From an uncultured bacterium (GTDB lineage Bacteria > Vulcanimicrobiota > Xenobia > Xenobiales > Xenobiaceae), in the NCBI GenBank assembly GCA_934644775.1, contig CAKUDB010000006.1, positions 1 through 64,000 on the forward strand: 64,000 nucleotides of DNA, read 5' to 3'. Position numbers and translations under genes: made by a program. Each line of letters opens with the position of its first letter. The stretch's first letter is position 1. Positions 24,934 to 33,928 of the stretch are shown here, piece by piece. The notes below the pieces were generated by a model that searched no databases, had not been told where the DNA came from, and saw only the letters and a list, made by a program, of their open reading frames with translations.

Positions 24934-26460
24934 ATGAGTCAAGAACAGAAAAAAGCTAAGCGCCAAGCGGCTCCCGAGCTCAGCTTAAGTGAGCAGCAAG
25001 CTATTCGCATTAAGCACTTAAGAACTTTGGAAGAGCAAGGGCTCAACCCTTACGGCAAAAAATTTATCCGCACCGCCAACGCCGCTTTCATTAAAGATAA
25101 GTATAAAGATCTGGCTCCCGAAGAAGAATCGGAAGAAGAAGTTAGCTTAGCTGGTCGTATTACCGCTTGGCGCGGCCACGGCAAGGCTTCCTTTATCGAT
25201 TTAACTGATCTTTCCGACCGTATCCAACTCTATTTTAAGTACGACATCTTGGGCGAAGAGTCTTACAAACGCTTAAGTTTAGCTGACTTGGGCGATTTAA
25301 TTACAGTAACAGGCGTAGTTTTCCGCACCAGCCGAGGCGAGCTTTCCGTGCGAGTAAAAGAATGGAGCATCTCTGCTAAGAGCTTAATCCCTCCGCCAGA
25401 AAAGTTCCACGGTCTAACCGATGTTGAAGTGCGTTATAGACAGCGCTACGCCGACCTTATCGCCAATAAAGATGTGCGTGAAGTCTTTATTAAGCGCAGC
25501 CACATTATTGCCGCCATTCGTCGCCACCTAGACAAGATGGGCTTCTTAGAAGTAGAAACCCCTTGCATGTCTACCGTAGCTGGCGGAGCTGCCGCTCGTC
25601 CCTTTATAACTCACCACAACGCGCTCAATGTTGATATGTACTTGCGTATTGCCACCGAGCTTCACTTGAAGCGCTGTATCGTGGGCGGTTTGGAAAAAGT
25701 GTATGAAATAGGTCGCCTCTTCCGCAACGAAGGCATCGATACCAAGCATAATCCCGAGTTTACCACTATCGAGCTCTACGAAGCTTGGAGCGATTGCCAA
25801 GGTATGATGAAAATTACCGAAGGTATTATCGATACTTGTTGCCACGAAGTACTCCACACTCACAATGTCACTTTCATGGGCCACGAGCTCGACTTACGTC
25901 CTCCTTACCCTCGCCTTACCATGGACTCTTTATTCCAGAAATATGCCAACATTTCTATTAAAGAACTTAGAGAGCCTGGCCGTGCCAAAGAGAAAGCGTT
26001 AGAGTTAGGTATCAACTTAGGTAACAAAGAGTATACTTTAGCCCAGTTGTTTGACAAAATCTTTGAGGTAGCTTGCGAAGAGCATCTCATTCAACCGACC
26101 TTCGTTACTGAACAGCCGGTAGAACTCTCTCCCTTGGCTAAACGCAAAGAAGATGATCCCACTTTAACCGATCGCTTTGAGCTTTATGTTTGCGGCAGCG
26201 AATTGGCCAACGCTTTTAGCGAAGTAAACGATCCTTTCGACCAGCGTCAGCGCTTCGAAGAGCAACAAGCCCTTAAAGGTATCGACGAAGAAGCCCATCC
26301 TTTAGATGAAGACTTCCTTAACGCCCTTATGTATGGTATGCCCCCCACAGGCGGCTTGGGTATCGGTATAGACCGTTTAGTCATGCTTTTAACTGGTCAA
26401 AACTGTATTCGTGACGTCATTCTCTTCCCCACCATGAAGCCATTGGATAGCAATAAGTAA
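24934..26460 (+). CDS. lysS: lysyl-tRNA synthetase, class II
   Basis: The 508-residue enzyme charges tRNA-Lys. An N-terminal OB-fold anticodon-binding domain (about 65-165) is followed by a class II core. Motif 1 lies near FLEVETPCMST, motif 2 in GLEKVYEIGRLFRNEGID with HNPEFTTIELYEA, and motif 3 is GGLGIGIDRLVMLLTG. Length is normal. AAAGG lies about 13 bases before the ATG. The gene sits after the greA terminator and has its own terminator. Confidence 0.97.
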   Translation: MSQEQKKAKRQAAPELSLSEQQAIRIKHLRTLEEQGLNPYGKKFIRTANAAFIKDKYKDLAPEEESEEEVSLAGRITAWRGHGKASFIDLTDLSDRIQLYFKYDILGEESYKRLSLADLGDLITVTGVVFRTSRGELSVRVKEWSISAKSLIPPPEKFHGLTDVEVRYRQRYADLIANKDVREVFIKRSHIIAAIRRHLDKMGFLEVETPCMSTVAGGAAARPFITHHNALNVDMYLRIATELHLKRCIVGGLEKVYEIGRLFRNEGIDTKHNPEFTTIELYEAWSDCQGMMKITEGIIDTCCHEVLHTHNVTFMGHELDLRPPYPRLTMDSLFQKYANISIKELREPGRAKEKALELGINLGNKEYTLAQLFDKIFEVACEEHLIQPTFVTEQPVELSPLAKRKEDDPTLTDRFELYVCGSELANAFSEVNDPFDQRQRFEEQQALKGIDEEAHPLDEDFLNALMYGMPPTGGLGIGIDRLVMLLTGQNCIRDVILFPTMKPLDSNK

Positions 26461-26501
26461 TTTTATAAGAGCGCAGCAATTTCTGTCCGAGCCAATCGAT
26501 C

Positions 26502-26547
26502 AAAAGAGCCTTGTCCGACACTTACAAAATGTCGGCAAGGCTTTTTA
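26502..26547 (+). terminator. terminator after lysS
   Basis: GCCTTGtCCGACA and TGTCGGcAAGGC form a 12-pair stem with a seven-base loop, followed by five T. Confidence 0.9.
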
Positions 26548-26640
26548 TTGTCCCAACTTTGCGCAGTCTATAGGAAATAGTCTGGCCTTGTGGTATTTTA
26601 GCCGGTAATTTTCTTTTTAATTGCGGAGCTGCCTGTAGCT

Positions 26641-27978
26641 ATGAAAAAAAGCCCCTATATTATTCTATTGGTCATAATCTTAATAGCTATCGGCTTTTAT
26701 GAATTGAGGCCGCTCATTCAGCCTGGATATCCTCACTTTCACACATCCCTATCTGCGATGGCTAAAACCAATATTCTATTCATGACGGCTTGCCTGGGAG
26801 GAGCTTGCGCTTATTTCTTTTTACTACCTATAAAAAAAGTGGAGCTTTTGGCGGTAGTTACTATTGGTTTAGCTATAGATGGTTGGCTAATTGCTTATCG
26901 ACTAGCCAACGTTATGGGAAATCCCTTAGAAGAACACCTGTACGGTTTTTTAGATTTAGGCCCAGGTCTGCTAATAGGGGCTCTTTTAGCTGTCATTTGG
27001 CGCATTATCCAATACAGTAAAGAGAAACAAATAGATAAAGTAAACCGATGTTTGGAAGTTTTGGGATTAGCTCTAAGTATGCCGGTCTCTCTTTCCATAG
27101 CTAATGTAAAATGTGGACCTTATGTATACGATCCCTATCTTTATGCTTTAGATTCACTGTGGGGTATTCAAGTCAGTTTCATCTTAAGTAAAATTTTGCG
27201 CCATTGGTTGCCCCTTAGCCTTTTTATGACAGCTATATATGTATATCTGTCTTTATTTATGATGTTAGCTCAAGTTGAAGTATATAAAGAGAATGAACAA
27301 TTAGGCTTAAAACATACCGCTCGTTTAAATCCAACCTTTTATTTCTTACTTATCGGAATATTAGGAGCTTTTTGTTATGAGTTTTTACCAGCTGTTGGCG
27401 TAGATATTTATTGTGGTACGAACTACTTTCCTAATGGTCCCTGGCCTGCTGCCAATATGAATCCCGTACCTGTCGAAGCCCCTTTTCAGTTTGTACGTAA
27501 CTGTATGCCCAGTTTGCATTTTTCTTGGATCTTGGCAATTTACTATTCACTTTATCGCTCTAAGCCCATATACCGCCAGGTGGCTTTGCTTTTAGTCTTT
27601 TTAACCGTTTTATCCACTTTTAGCGTCGGTTGTCACTACCTTATCGATCTTATAATGGCTGTGCCTTTTACTATGGCACTCTTAGCTATAACTATGCCGG
27701 AAGCTAAAAAGAAGACGCGCCTTATAGGAGCTATCTTTGGTCTAGCCTCCTTCTCAGGCTGGCTCTGCCTTTTTAAGTATTCGATTACTACAGCTTTACA
27801 ACACCCAACCCTAACTTTAACTTTGCTTATTGCTACCGACCTTATCTCTTTCTACTTAGCCCACCTTATGTGCCAACAAGCTAAAAAGGCTAAGCAAATA
27901 GCAACCGACCAATCTGAAGTATCGCTGCAAACTGCGGACAATCTTCAAACTTCACAAACTTCACCCCAAAAGGCCTAA
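26641..27978 (+). CDS. multi-pass membrane protein with a PAP2/AUR1-like phosphatase domain (copy 1)
   Basis: A 445-residue protein with roughly ten hydrophobic helices. The C-terminal half holds a PAP2-type active site of the AUR1/inositol-phosphorylceramide-synthase kind: MPSLHFSW with His293, then GCHYLID with His332 and Asp336. Such enzymes move or remove lipid headgroup phosphates in the membrane. The N-terminal half is a family-specific set of helices that I do not recognise. The 3' end is almost identical to the next gene. The Shine-Dalgarno is weak. The cytoplasmic tail is Gln/Thr/Ser-rich and differs between copies. Confidence 0.8.
   Translation: MKKSPYIILLVIILIAIGFYELRPLIQPGYPHFHTSLSAMAKTNILFMTACLGGACAYFFLLPIKKVELLAVVTIGLAIDGWLIAYRLANVMGNPLEEHLYGFLDLGPGLLIGALLAVIWRIIQYSKEKQIDKVNRCLEVLGLALSMPVSLSIANVKCGPYVYDPYLYALDSLWGIQVSFILSKILRHWLPLSLFMTAIYVYLSLFMMLAQVEVYKENEQLGLKHTARLNPTFYFLLIGILGAFCYEFLPAVGVDIYCGTNYFPNGPWPAANMNPVPVEAPFQFVRNCMPSLHFSWILAIYYSLYRSKPIYRQVALLLVFLTVLSTFSVGCHYLIDLIMAVPFTMALLAITMPEAKKKTRLIGAIFGLASFSGWLCLFKYSITTALQHPTLTLTLLIATDLISFYLAHLMCQQAKKAKQIATDQSEVSLQTADNLQTSQTSPQKA
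27496..27888. repeat. 393-bp near-identical repeat, copy 1
   Basis: It matches 28841-29233 with three single-base differences and no gaps by eye (offset 1345), covering the PAP2 active site and the last membrane helices. Flanking coding sequence is clearly diverged on both sides. Confidence 0.95.
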
Positions 27979-27988
27979 CAAAAAGAAG

Positions 27989-29338
27989 ATGACAATAAAC
28001 AAAAAAAGCCCCTATATTATTCTACTGATAGTAATATTGTGTTTGGCATTTTTTTTTGAAATTGCTCCTCTATTGGGGGGCAATGTCAATTATTTTCATA
28101 AAAGTTTATGGTGGCAAACTTATGAGAATCCACTTTTCGGCACAGCTTGTCTAGGAAGCGTCTTCGCTTATTGGATGTTGCTGCCCTTTCAAAAACGCGA
28201 ATTTATAGTTTCTCTCACTATCGGCGCAGTAGTCGAAGCTGTCTTAATAAAGTATCGCCTAGCTATTATCGGCCCAGTCGGTCAAATTCTTCATATAGGA
28301 CCTGGTTTGCTTACTGGAGCGATAATGGCTATTTTATGGCGAATTTTCACGAATTTAAAAGAGCATAATTCCAATGCTTTGAATAAATGTCTGGAAGTAT
28401 TAAGTTTATCAATAAGTATGCCGATACTTCTGAGCCTAGGCTCTTCAGTGGTAGGTTTTGATCTGCGTGTTTATGATCCTTACCTATATGCTCTTGACTC
28501 TCTATGGGGAAGTCAAATTAGTTTTATAATAAGCAGATTCCTAAGCAGCAGTTTAATTTGGCGTTTGCCTATGTATATTATTTATTTCTACCTCTCACTT
28601 TATATGGTATTCGCTCAAATCGCTGTGTATAAACTCAATGAAAAACACGGCTATAGCCATTGGAACTTCCTCATACCAGCCGTTTTTTTCATCTTGATTG
28701 CTATATGTGGCAGTTTTTCTTACTCTTTCCTGCCAGCTGTTGGTGTAGAATTATATTGTGGCACCAACTCTTTTCCTAATGGTCCCTGGCCAGCTGCCAA
28801 TATGAATCCTGTACCTATCGAAGCTCCTTATTATTTGCTTCGTAACTGTATGCCCAGTTTGCATTTTTCTTGGATCTTGGCAGTTTACTATTCACTTTAT
28901 CGCTCTAAGCCTATATACCGCCAGGTGGCTTTGCTTTTAGTCTTTTTAACCGTTTTGTCCACTTTTAGCGTCGGTTGTCACTACCTTATCGATCTTATAA
29001 TGGCTGTGCCTTTTACTATGGCACTCTTAGCTATAACTATGCCGGAAGCTAAAAAGAAGACGCGCCTTATAGGAGCTATCTTTGGTCTAGCCTCCTTCTC
29101 AGGCTGGCTCTGCCTTTTTAAGTATTCGATTACTACAGCTTTACAACACCCAACCCTAACTTTAACTTTGCTTATTGCTACCGACCTTATCTCTTTCTAC
29201 TTAGCCCACCTTATGTGCCAACAAGCTAAAAAGACCGATCTCCCAGAGCTTCCCCAGCAGCAGTCCGACATAGGACAAGATAGTCGGCAAGAGACACCAG
29301 AAAAAGCAGAAATTGAAGGGCAATTAACGGCTCAGTAA
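27989..29338 (+). CDS. multi-pass membrane protein with a PAP2/AUR1-like phosphatase domain (copy 2)
   Basis: A 449-residue paralogue of the preceding gene, ten bases downstream. Both begin with a KKSPYIILL-type start. Topology is the same, with active-site His292 in MPSLHFSW and His331/Asp335 in HYLID. The N-terminal halves are related but clearly diverged, with shared islands such as YDPYLYALDSLWG and PAVGV..YCGTN.FPNGPW, while the C-terminal 131 codons are nearly identical. Two functional paralogues with different headgroup or acceptor preference but a shared catalytic half are plausible. No lipid-synthesis neighbour supports a specific product. Confidence 0.8.
   Translation: MTINKKSPYIILLIVILCLAFFFEIAPLLGGNVNYFHKSLWWQTYENPLFGTACLGSVFAYWMLLPFQKREFIVSLTIGAVVEAVLIKYRLAIIGPVGQILHIGPGLLTGAIMAILWRIFTNLKEHNSNALNKCLEVLSLSISMPILLSLGSSVVGFDLRVYDPYLYALDSLWGSQISFIISRFLSSSLIWRLPMYIIYFYLSLYMVFAQIAVYKLNEKHGYSHWNFLIPAVFFILIAICGSFSYSFLPAVGVELYCGTNSFPNGPWPAANMNPVPIEAPYYLLRNCMPSLHFSWILAVYYSLYRSKPIYRQVALLLVFLTVLSTFSVGCHYLIDLIMAVPFTMALLAITMPEAKKKTRLIGAIFGLASFSGWLCLFKYSITTALQHPTLTLTLLIATDLISFYLAHLMCQQAKKTDLPELPQQQSDIGQDSRQETPEKAEIEGQLTAQ
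28841..29233. repeat. 393-bp near-identical repeat, copy 2
   Basis: Partner of 27496-27888. The three differences are an A/G that changes Ile to Val and two silent third-position changes. Confidence 0.95.
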
Positions 29339-29408
29339 AAAAACTTTCATCCACTGATTCTACAACGGTGATACAATACTCACATACCCAATCGGAGGTT
29401 TGCTTACC

Positions 29409-29996
29409 TTGGCCTTCTTAACTTATTATACCGATCCCAAAAAGAAGAAGCTGCAAATAATAGAAATAGTAGCCGCTATCGCCTTTATTATCGTGGCTGC
29501 TTTCCTATTGCCGCCGGTTTGGCAGCAACATAAAGCTTACTCAACGGCAGTAACCTTCCATAATATAGGCCACGAGCATCTTCATAATAATAACGATGAC
29601 GCAGCCTTAGAGTGCTTTCAAGCGGCTGTAAAAACTTATCCTATGGAGAGCAGTTTTTTGGAGATAGCCAGTATCCATCACTTTAAAGGCAACCATGAAA
29701 AGGAGATAGAAGTCTACCGCGATGGCCTTAAAGCTTTAAAAGATAGCTCCAAATTGCGTTACGCTCTGGCAGCAGAGTATTATTTAAACGAAAAGTATGA
29801 CGAAGCTATCACCGAGCTGAAAATTGCTCTTGAAATAGATCCCGACGATACAGAAGCCCAAAATCTTTTAGAGCATTGCCAAAAGTATAAAGCTCATCCG
29901 GAAAAGCGCGGTAGACATAATAAGCTCAACCAAGAAGAGATTAAAAAGATATACGCTCCCTCCAATCATAGTAAAGGCCAAGCCCCTGGCCACTAG
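29409..29996 (+). CDS. membrane-anchored TPR-repeat protein
   Basis: About 195 residues: a short charged N-terminus, one transmembrane helix (about 17-36), then three to four tetratricopeptide repeats from about residue 55, the clearest being YALAAEYYLNEKYDEAITELKIALEIDPDD. TPRs mediate protein-protein contact. A CGGAGG at 29393-29398 is one base from a first TTG (29400), so I prefer the second in-frame TTG at 29409. It follows the PAP2 pair by about 70 bases and could be cotranscribed. The target is unknown. Confidence 0.78.
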   Translation: MAFLTYYTDPKKKKLQIIEIVAAIAFIIVAAFLLPPVWQQHKAYSTAVTFHNIGHEHLHNNNDDAALECFQAAVKTYPMESSFLEIASIHHFKGNHEKEIEVYRDGLKALKDSSKLRYALAAEYYLNEKYDEAITELKIALEIDPDDTEAQNLLEHCQKYKAHPEKRGRHNKLNQEEIKKIYAPSNHSKGQAPGH

Positions 29997-30227
29997 GCTA
30001 CTTTAGTGCTAGGCTATCTAAGCTAAAGAGCCATCGTACTGGACTCAGCGAAAAAGGTACCTAGGCTGAAGTGTGGAAAAAGGTTGGACTGTTATTAGTT
30101 TTTTTAACTTTAGCTGCGGAGCTCTTCCCTTGGCTGTAATAAAGAAATCAGCAAGGCTCCAAAGCGCGACTGTCGTTTTGCTGGCGGTCGTTTAGCATAA
30201 TTGCGAAAGGATCCTCTCAACTTTATT

Positions 30228-31895
30228 ATGGCGAAGAAGAACATATTCGGTTTCCTTGCTCTTACAGCTACCGCCGGTCTAAGTTTGGCCCTGGCGACAG
30301 CCGGTTGCGGTACTCACAATGGTTCTACCACTACCGCCGAAAAACTAGGCGGCAACAATAGCGTAACCTTCTATTATTCTGTAGCTAATCATTCTACCGG
30401 ACGTACTACTATAGATCCGGATATTGTTAAAGTCCGCTACAGTTTTACCAAAAAAGACCAAGACCAAATCGTTAAAGAAACAGACTCTTATGATCTAAAA
30501 CCGGAAGTAGTCGTTCCCGAAGTGCCCACTGAGGCGGAAAAAGTTACAGCTGCCTATTACGATTCTACCGGTTCCATCGTAGCTGTAGGTATCAACAGTA
30601 TTCCTTGGAACTATGATGAAGAAAAGGCTGAAGTAGAAAATCCTCGAGTTGACAAGTTTGAAATGCCCGAGAATGGCGAGGTCGACCTCCAAGCTACTCG
30701 CTACGTCTTAAGTCCAGAAGGAACTACGACTACCACCCTAATATTTCCCGTAGAGGCAAAGAGAACTGAAAAGCCTAAAGAGAGCTACAAAGTCAATCTT
30801 ATCTCCTTCGCCCAAGAAGTTACCGGCATAGATAACTATAAAGACGTACTGAGCAAGAGTGACAGAGGACAAACTTATACAGGTGTAGGTTTTGAGGGCC
30901 CCAACGAAGGAAAAATTCCCGCCCAGGCCATTAAGGCTTTAATTCTCGTGCCAGGTGGCAATATTAAAGCTTCATTGAAACAACCTATTTACGTAACAAA
31001 TCAAAAGCCTACTTCAATTACGATCGCCCCATCTCCCATCGACGGAAAAGACGTTACAGTTTACAATGGAGAAGATTCTGCCGAGCCTTACAGCAAAGTC
31101 TTGATGAGCCGAGTACTGACAGAAAAAGGTGGAAAGGCTAATATCAATTTAGGCCAAGAAGTTGTAACTTTACATGGCTCTACTGAAGGCGGAGAACTTA
31201 TCCCCACTATCGACGAAGAAATTGCTGCCGTAGGCGCTCAGTCTTTCACTGCCACAGCTTCTTACAGTGCAACTAGTGGCCAAGGACCTACTCCTGAAGC
31301 TATCGATGTAACTAAAGCTACTAAGTTTGCTCTTGAGCCAAGTGGCGCAATAGTTTCCATAAAAGATAATAAAGTTACGGTCGAGAGTGCACCGGCTAAA
31401 GTATATGAAGCAAAAGTAACCGCTTCTTACAATGACTATGGTAAGCTTGACGAAAAGCTTATTGCTATTCACACTTTGCGTATCTATCCTGCCAAGAGCT
31501 ATGTCTTCTTTAGTGAAACTAAAGAACCGTCTTACTCTATTCTGGATACTTATAAGGGATCAGAAATTAATAAAGACAAGGGGCTCGAGCTTTATGTAAT
31601 GGGTCTTATTGCGTATGAGCCTGATGATATTTCCGGCGTCGTCAAGATGCGTACTTGCAATTTCGTTTTGCCCGAGTCCATCGTATCCACTTACCCTGAA
31701 GCGAAGTGCAGTAGTAAAAATCAAAAGCAAGGTGGAAGCGTAATAAGCGTAAGCCATTTTGAGGGCAATGAGTATAAATTAACGATCTCTCCAACTGTAA
31801 AATTAGCAGACGATTGGGTTGTAACGCTGGATCCGCAGGCTTACGATAAGCTCGGTTTACCCAAGTTCCGCGAATTAACTATTGAAAATAAGTAA
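30228..31895 (+). CDS. large lipoprotein of unknown function
   Basis: The protein is about 555 residues. A signal segment (MAKKNIFGFLALTATAG) ends in ATAGC, an acceptable lipobox with the acylated Cys near residue 27. The remainder is rich in beta-type sequence, with repeated short hydrophobic strands split by Lys/Glu/Pro-rich turns, suggesting stacked immunoglobulin-like modules, but I cannot name a domain. A TTG at 30201 would add nine residues ahead of the signal; ATG 30228 gives a better signal peptide. It is a single gene with its own terminator. Confidence 0.72.
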   Translation: MAKKNIFGFLALTATAGLSLALATAGCGTHNGSTTTAEKLGGNNSVTFYYSVANHSTGRTTIDPDIVKVRYSFTKKDQDQIVKETDSYDLKPEVVVPEVPTEAEKVTAAYYDSTGSIVAVGINSIPWNYDEEKAEVENPRVDKFEMPENGEVDLQATRYVLSPEGTTTTTLIFPVEAKRTEKPKESYKVNLISFAQEVTGIDNYKDVLSKSDRGQTYTGVGFEGPNEGKIPAQAIKALILVPGGNIKASLKQPIYVTNQKPTSITIAPSPIDGKDVTVYNGEDSAEPYSKVLMSRVLTEKGGKANINLGQEVVTLHGSTEGGELIPTIDEEIAAVGAQSFTATASYSATSGQGPTPEAIDVTKATKFALEPSGAIVSIKDNKVTVESAPAKVYEAKVTASYNDYGKLDEKLIAIHTLRIYPAKSYVFFSETKEPSYSILDTYKGSEINKDKGLELYVMGLIAYEPDDISGVVKMRTCNFVLPESIVSTYPEAKCSSKNQKQGGSVISVSHFEGNEYKLTISPTVKLADDWVVTLDPQAYDKLGLPKFRELTIENK

Positions 31896-31921
31896 TGGTT
31901 CGTCTGTGCATTAGATTGCAT

Positions 31922-31969
31922 AAATAAAACTGGCCTGGTAGCTTATAACTTACCGGGCCAGTTTTATTT
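31922..31969. terminator. bidirectional terminator between the lipoprotein and radical SAM genes
   Basis: AAATAAAACTGGCC (31922-31935) pairs with GGCCAGTTTTATTT (31956-31969), with an inner GGTA/TACC extension. The A and T flanks serve both strands. Confidence 0.88.
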
Positions 31970-31989
31970 ATGCAGCCTTCAATTTCAGG

Positions 31990-33669
31990 CTAGATACCAC
32001 CCCAATTGCGCCTTTCTACGAAAGTGCTAGGCTCCACAGTAAAGCCATTTTTTAAACGCCTAGCTTCACGACGTATAGAAGCTAAAATAACTGGCCCGCT
32101 AATCATACCAATTACTTTAGTTAAAGAGCCAAAATCGTGGACAAATTGCTCACGCAAGGTATGGATCCGCTCTTTTACGCTACGATTAGATTCTTTGAGA
32201 TATTGCTCCATAGCCCACAGAGCCCCGTAAGCATAGCGGCGTATAGTGGCCGAATCTTGCTCTAAGCGGCGTAAGACCCTCTTATTATCGTATTTATGGA
32301 AATTTTTCCAACCCTTCCAAACGGTGTTAATCACTCTAAAGACGCTAGGCCCGTTAACCTCGTAATCGGCTTGGAAAGCTCTAAGCAAAAACTCCTCACT
32401 TTGCTCGGGAGTAATGTAAGGATGCTTAAAGTTAAAGCGATATTGGCCATGAATATCGGCCAAATCGACGTCTTCCAACATGGCACCTTTGGCTGCCTGT
32501 TCCTGGAAAAGCGGAGTACCTGGCAAGGGAGTATAGAGCATAAATTGGTGGAAATCGGTATTATGTTTGATAGCTCGAGCAATCACTTGGTCGATATTTT
32601 CTGGAGTATGATTCTCTAAACCGATAATACTGGAGCCCAAAATTTTAATACCCAGTTCTTGCAATCGCCCCACAAACTCTACCGAATCGCAGCCCTTAAG
32701 TTTGGAATATTGGCTATCTTCCCCTTCAAGGCCCATCCAAAGCCAAGAAAGGCCCAAGCGCAAAAGTTCGTCCATAGAATATTGGCGTAAAGCATTAGCT
32801 GAAGAGAAACAATAAAGGGACCAGGCTTTACCATCCCGCTCCATTAAATCGAGTAATTCCATGGCTCGAGGACGATTGAGCAAGAAGTTTTCATCCATAA
32901 TAAAGAAGGAACTGGTGCCCAAACGGCGCTCAAAGCCACACATCAAGTCATACAGTTCCTCCCCACTATCGAAGAATGTTACCGAGTGGCCTTTGCCACC
33001 AAAGAGGGCCGAAGTCGCACAGAAATTGCAACCCATAGGACAACCTACGGAAGTAATTACGGTAGCGGCCGTATCCTGACTGCTACTTTTTACGTCAAAA
33101 CCGAAAAGGCGGGTACCGAAACCTGAGACAATATCAGGATGGACAATTTTAGCCGTTTCGTCTTCGCCTAAAAAATGGCGGAACCAGCTTACCCCTTCTC
33201 CTTTGGCAATATGGTCGGCGTCAATCATGTTTTCCAGGCCAGGTATAGAAGCCACATGGCCACCTACTACAATAACGCTGCGCGGAGAGTAACGGCGCAC
33301 CAACTGACACATACGATGGACTTTATGTACATTGGCCACGATACCGCTAATGCCTACAATATCGTAATTGCCAACTTGTAATTCGTGGATAAACCTCTCT
33401 TGAGTGGGAAAGTCGAGTACGGTAGAGGGAGCATGAATATTTTGTTGGATAAACATTAAGCCCCAAGAGCGATGGAACATGCGCAAAGAGAAAGGGCCTT
33501 GGACTCGCGTAACCTGGTTATGATAAAGTTCCATAGGGTTGATAGCCCGACTGCCAAAAGCATCATTCTGAGCATAAGGGCCAAAGACTGACGAAAACAG
33601 AATTGTCGGCTTACCAGAGCCTTTCCCTTTATATACCGGACGATTACTACTGATATTTTCTGAGCTCAT
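31990..33669 (-). CDS. B12-binding-domain radical SAM protein
   Basis: About 559 residues. The N-terminal region (about 20-165) has a cobalamin-binding Rossmann-like fold (YDIVGISGI..., VIVVGGHVASIP). The radical SAM core follows, with the [4Fe-4S] motif C210-PMG-C214-NF-C217, then DENFLLNRP and the TIM-barrel strand WMGLEGED. The C-terminal 200 residues are family-specific. Relatives methylate or rearrange lipids, tetrapyrroles or natural products. I cannot choose a substrate. The start is ATG 33669; the longer frame has no export signal or Shine-Dalgarno. A B12 importer elsewhere in the window could supply its cofactor. Confidence 0.85.
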   Translation of the reverse strand: MSSENISSNRPVYKGKGSGKPTILFSSVFGPYAQNDAFGSRAINPMELYHNQVTRVQGPFSLRMFHRSWGLMFIQQNIHAPSTVLDFPTQERFIHELQVGNYDIVGISGIVANVHKVHRMCQLVRRYSPRSVIVVGGHVASIPGLENMIDADHIAKGEGVSWFRHFLGEDETAKIVHPDIVSGFGTRLFGFDVKSSSQDTAATVITSVGCPMGCNFCATSALFGGKGHSVTFFDSGEELYDLMCGFERRLGTSSFFIMDENFLLNRPRAMELLDLMERDGKAWSLYCFSSANALRQYSMDELLRLGLSWLWMGLEGEDSQYSKLKGCDSVEFVGRLQELGIKILGSSIIGLENHTPENIDQVIARAIKHNTDFHQFMLYTPLPGTPLFQEQAAKGAMLEDVDLADIHGQYRFNFKHPYITPEQSEEFLLRAFQADYEVNGPSVFRVINTVWKGWKNFHKYDNKRVLRRLEQDSATIRRYAYGALWAMEQYLKESNRSVKERIHTLREQFVHDFGSLTKVIGMISGPVILASIRREARRLKNGFTVEPSTFVERRNWGGI

Positions 33670-33928
33670 TTTGCTACCTAACCTACCTTTTTTAGCCAAG
33701 AAAAACAGCAAATCCACTCTGAAAGTTGGCGTTATCGCTAAAGATAAAAAAACTATCTGTATATTTTTGCCTAATGCCAAGTTTAAGAGTGCATTTTCTG
33801 CGCCGACCTGTCAAAAAAAAAGAGACAGTCGAACTATTAAGTAAGGCCAAAAGTTCGCAAAACGGCGGCAGCAAACCTGCCTAAAAAAAAGAGACCAACT
33901 CTTAGCCTGTTGGAAGCTAAGTTCAGCC

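Noticed and set aside
27496..29233. Assembly duplication artefact
   Set aside because: Three base differences and diverged flanks on both sides argue for two real genes; still worth a long-read check.
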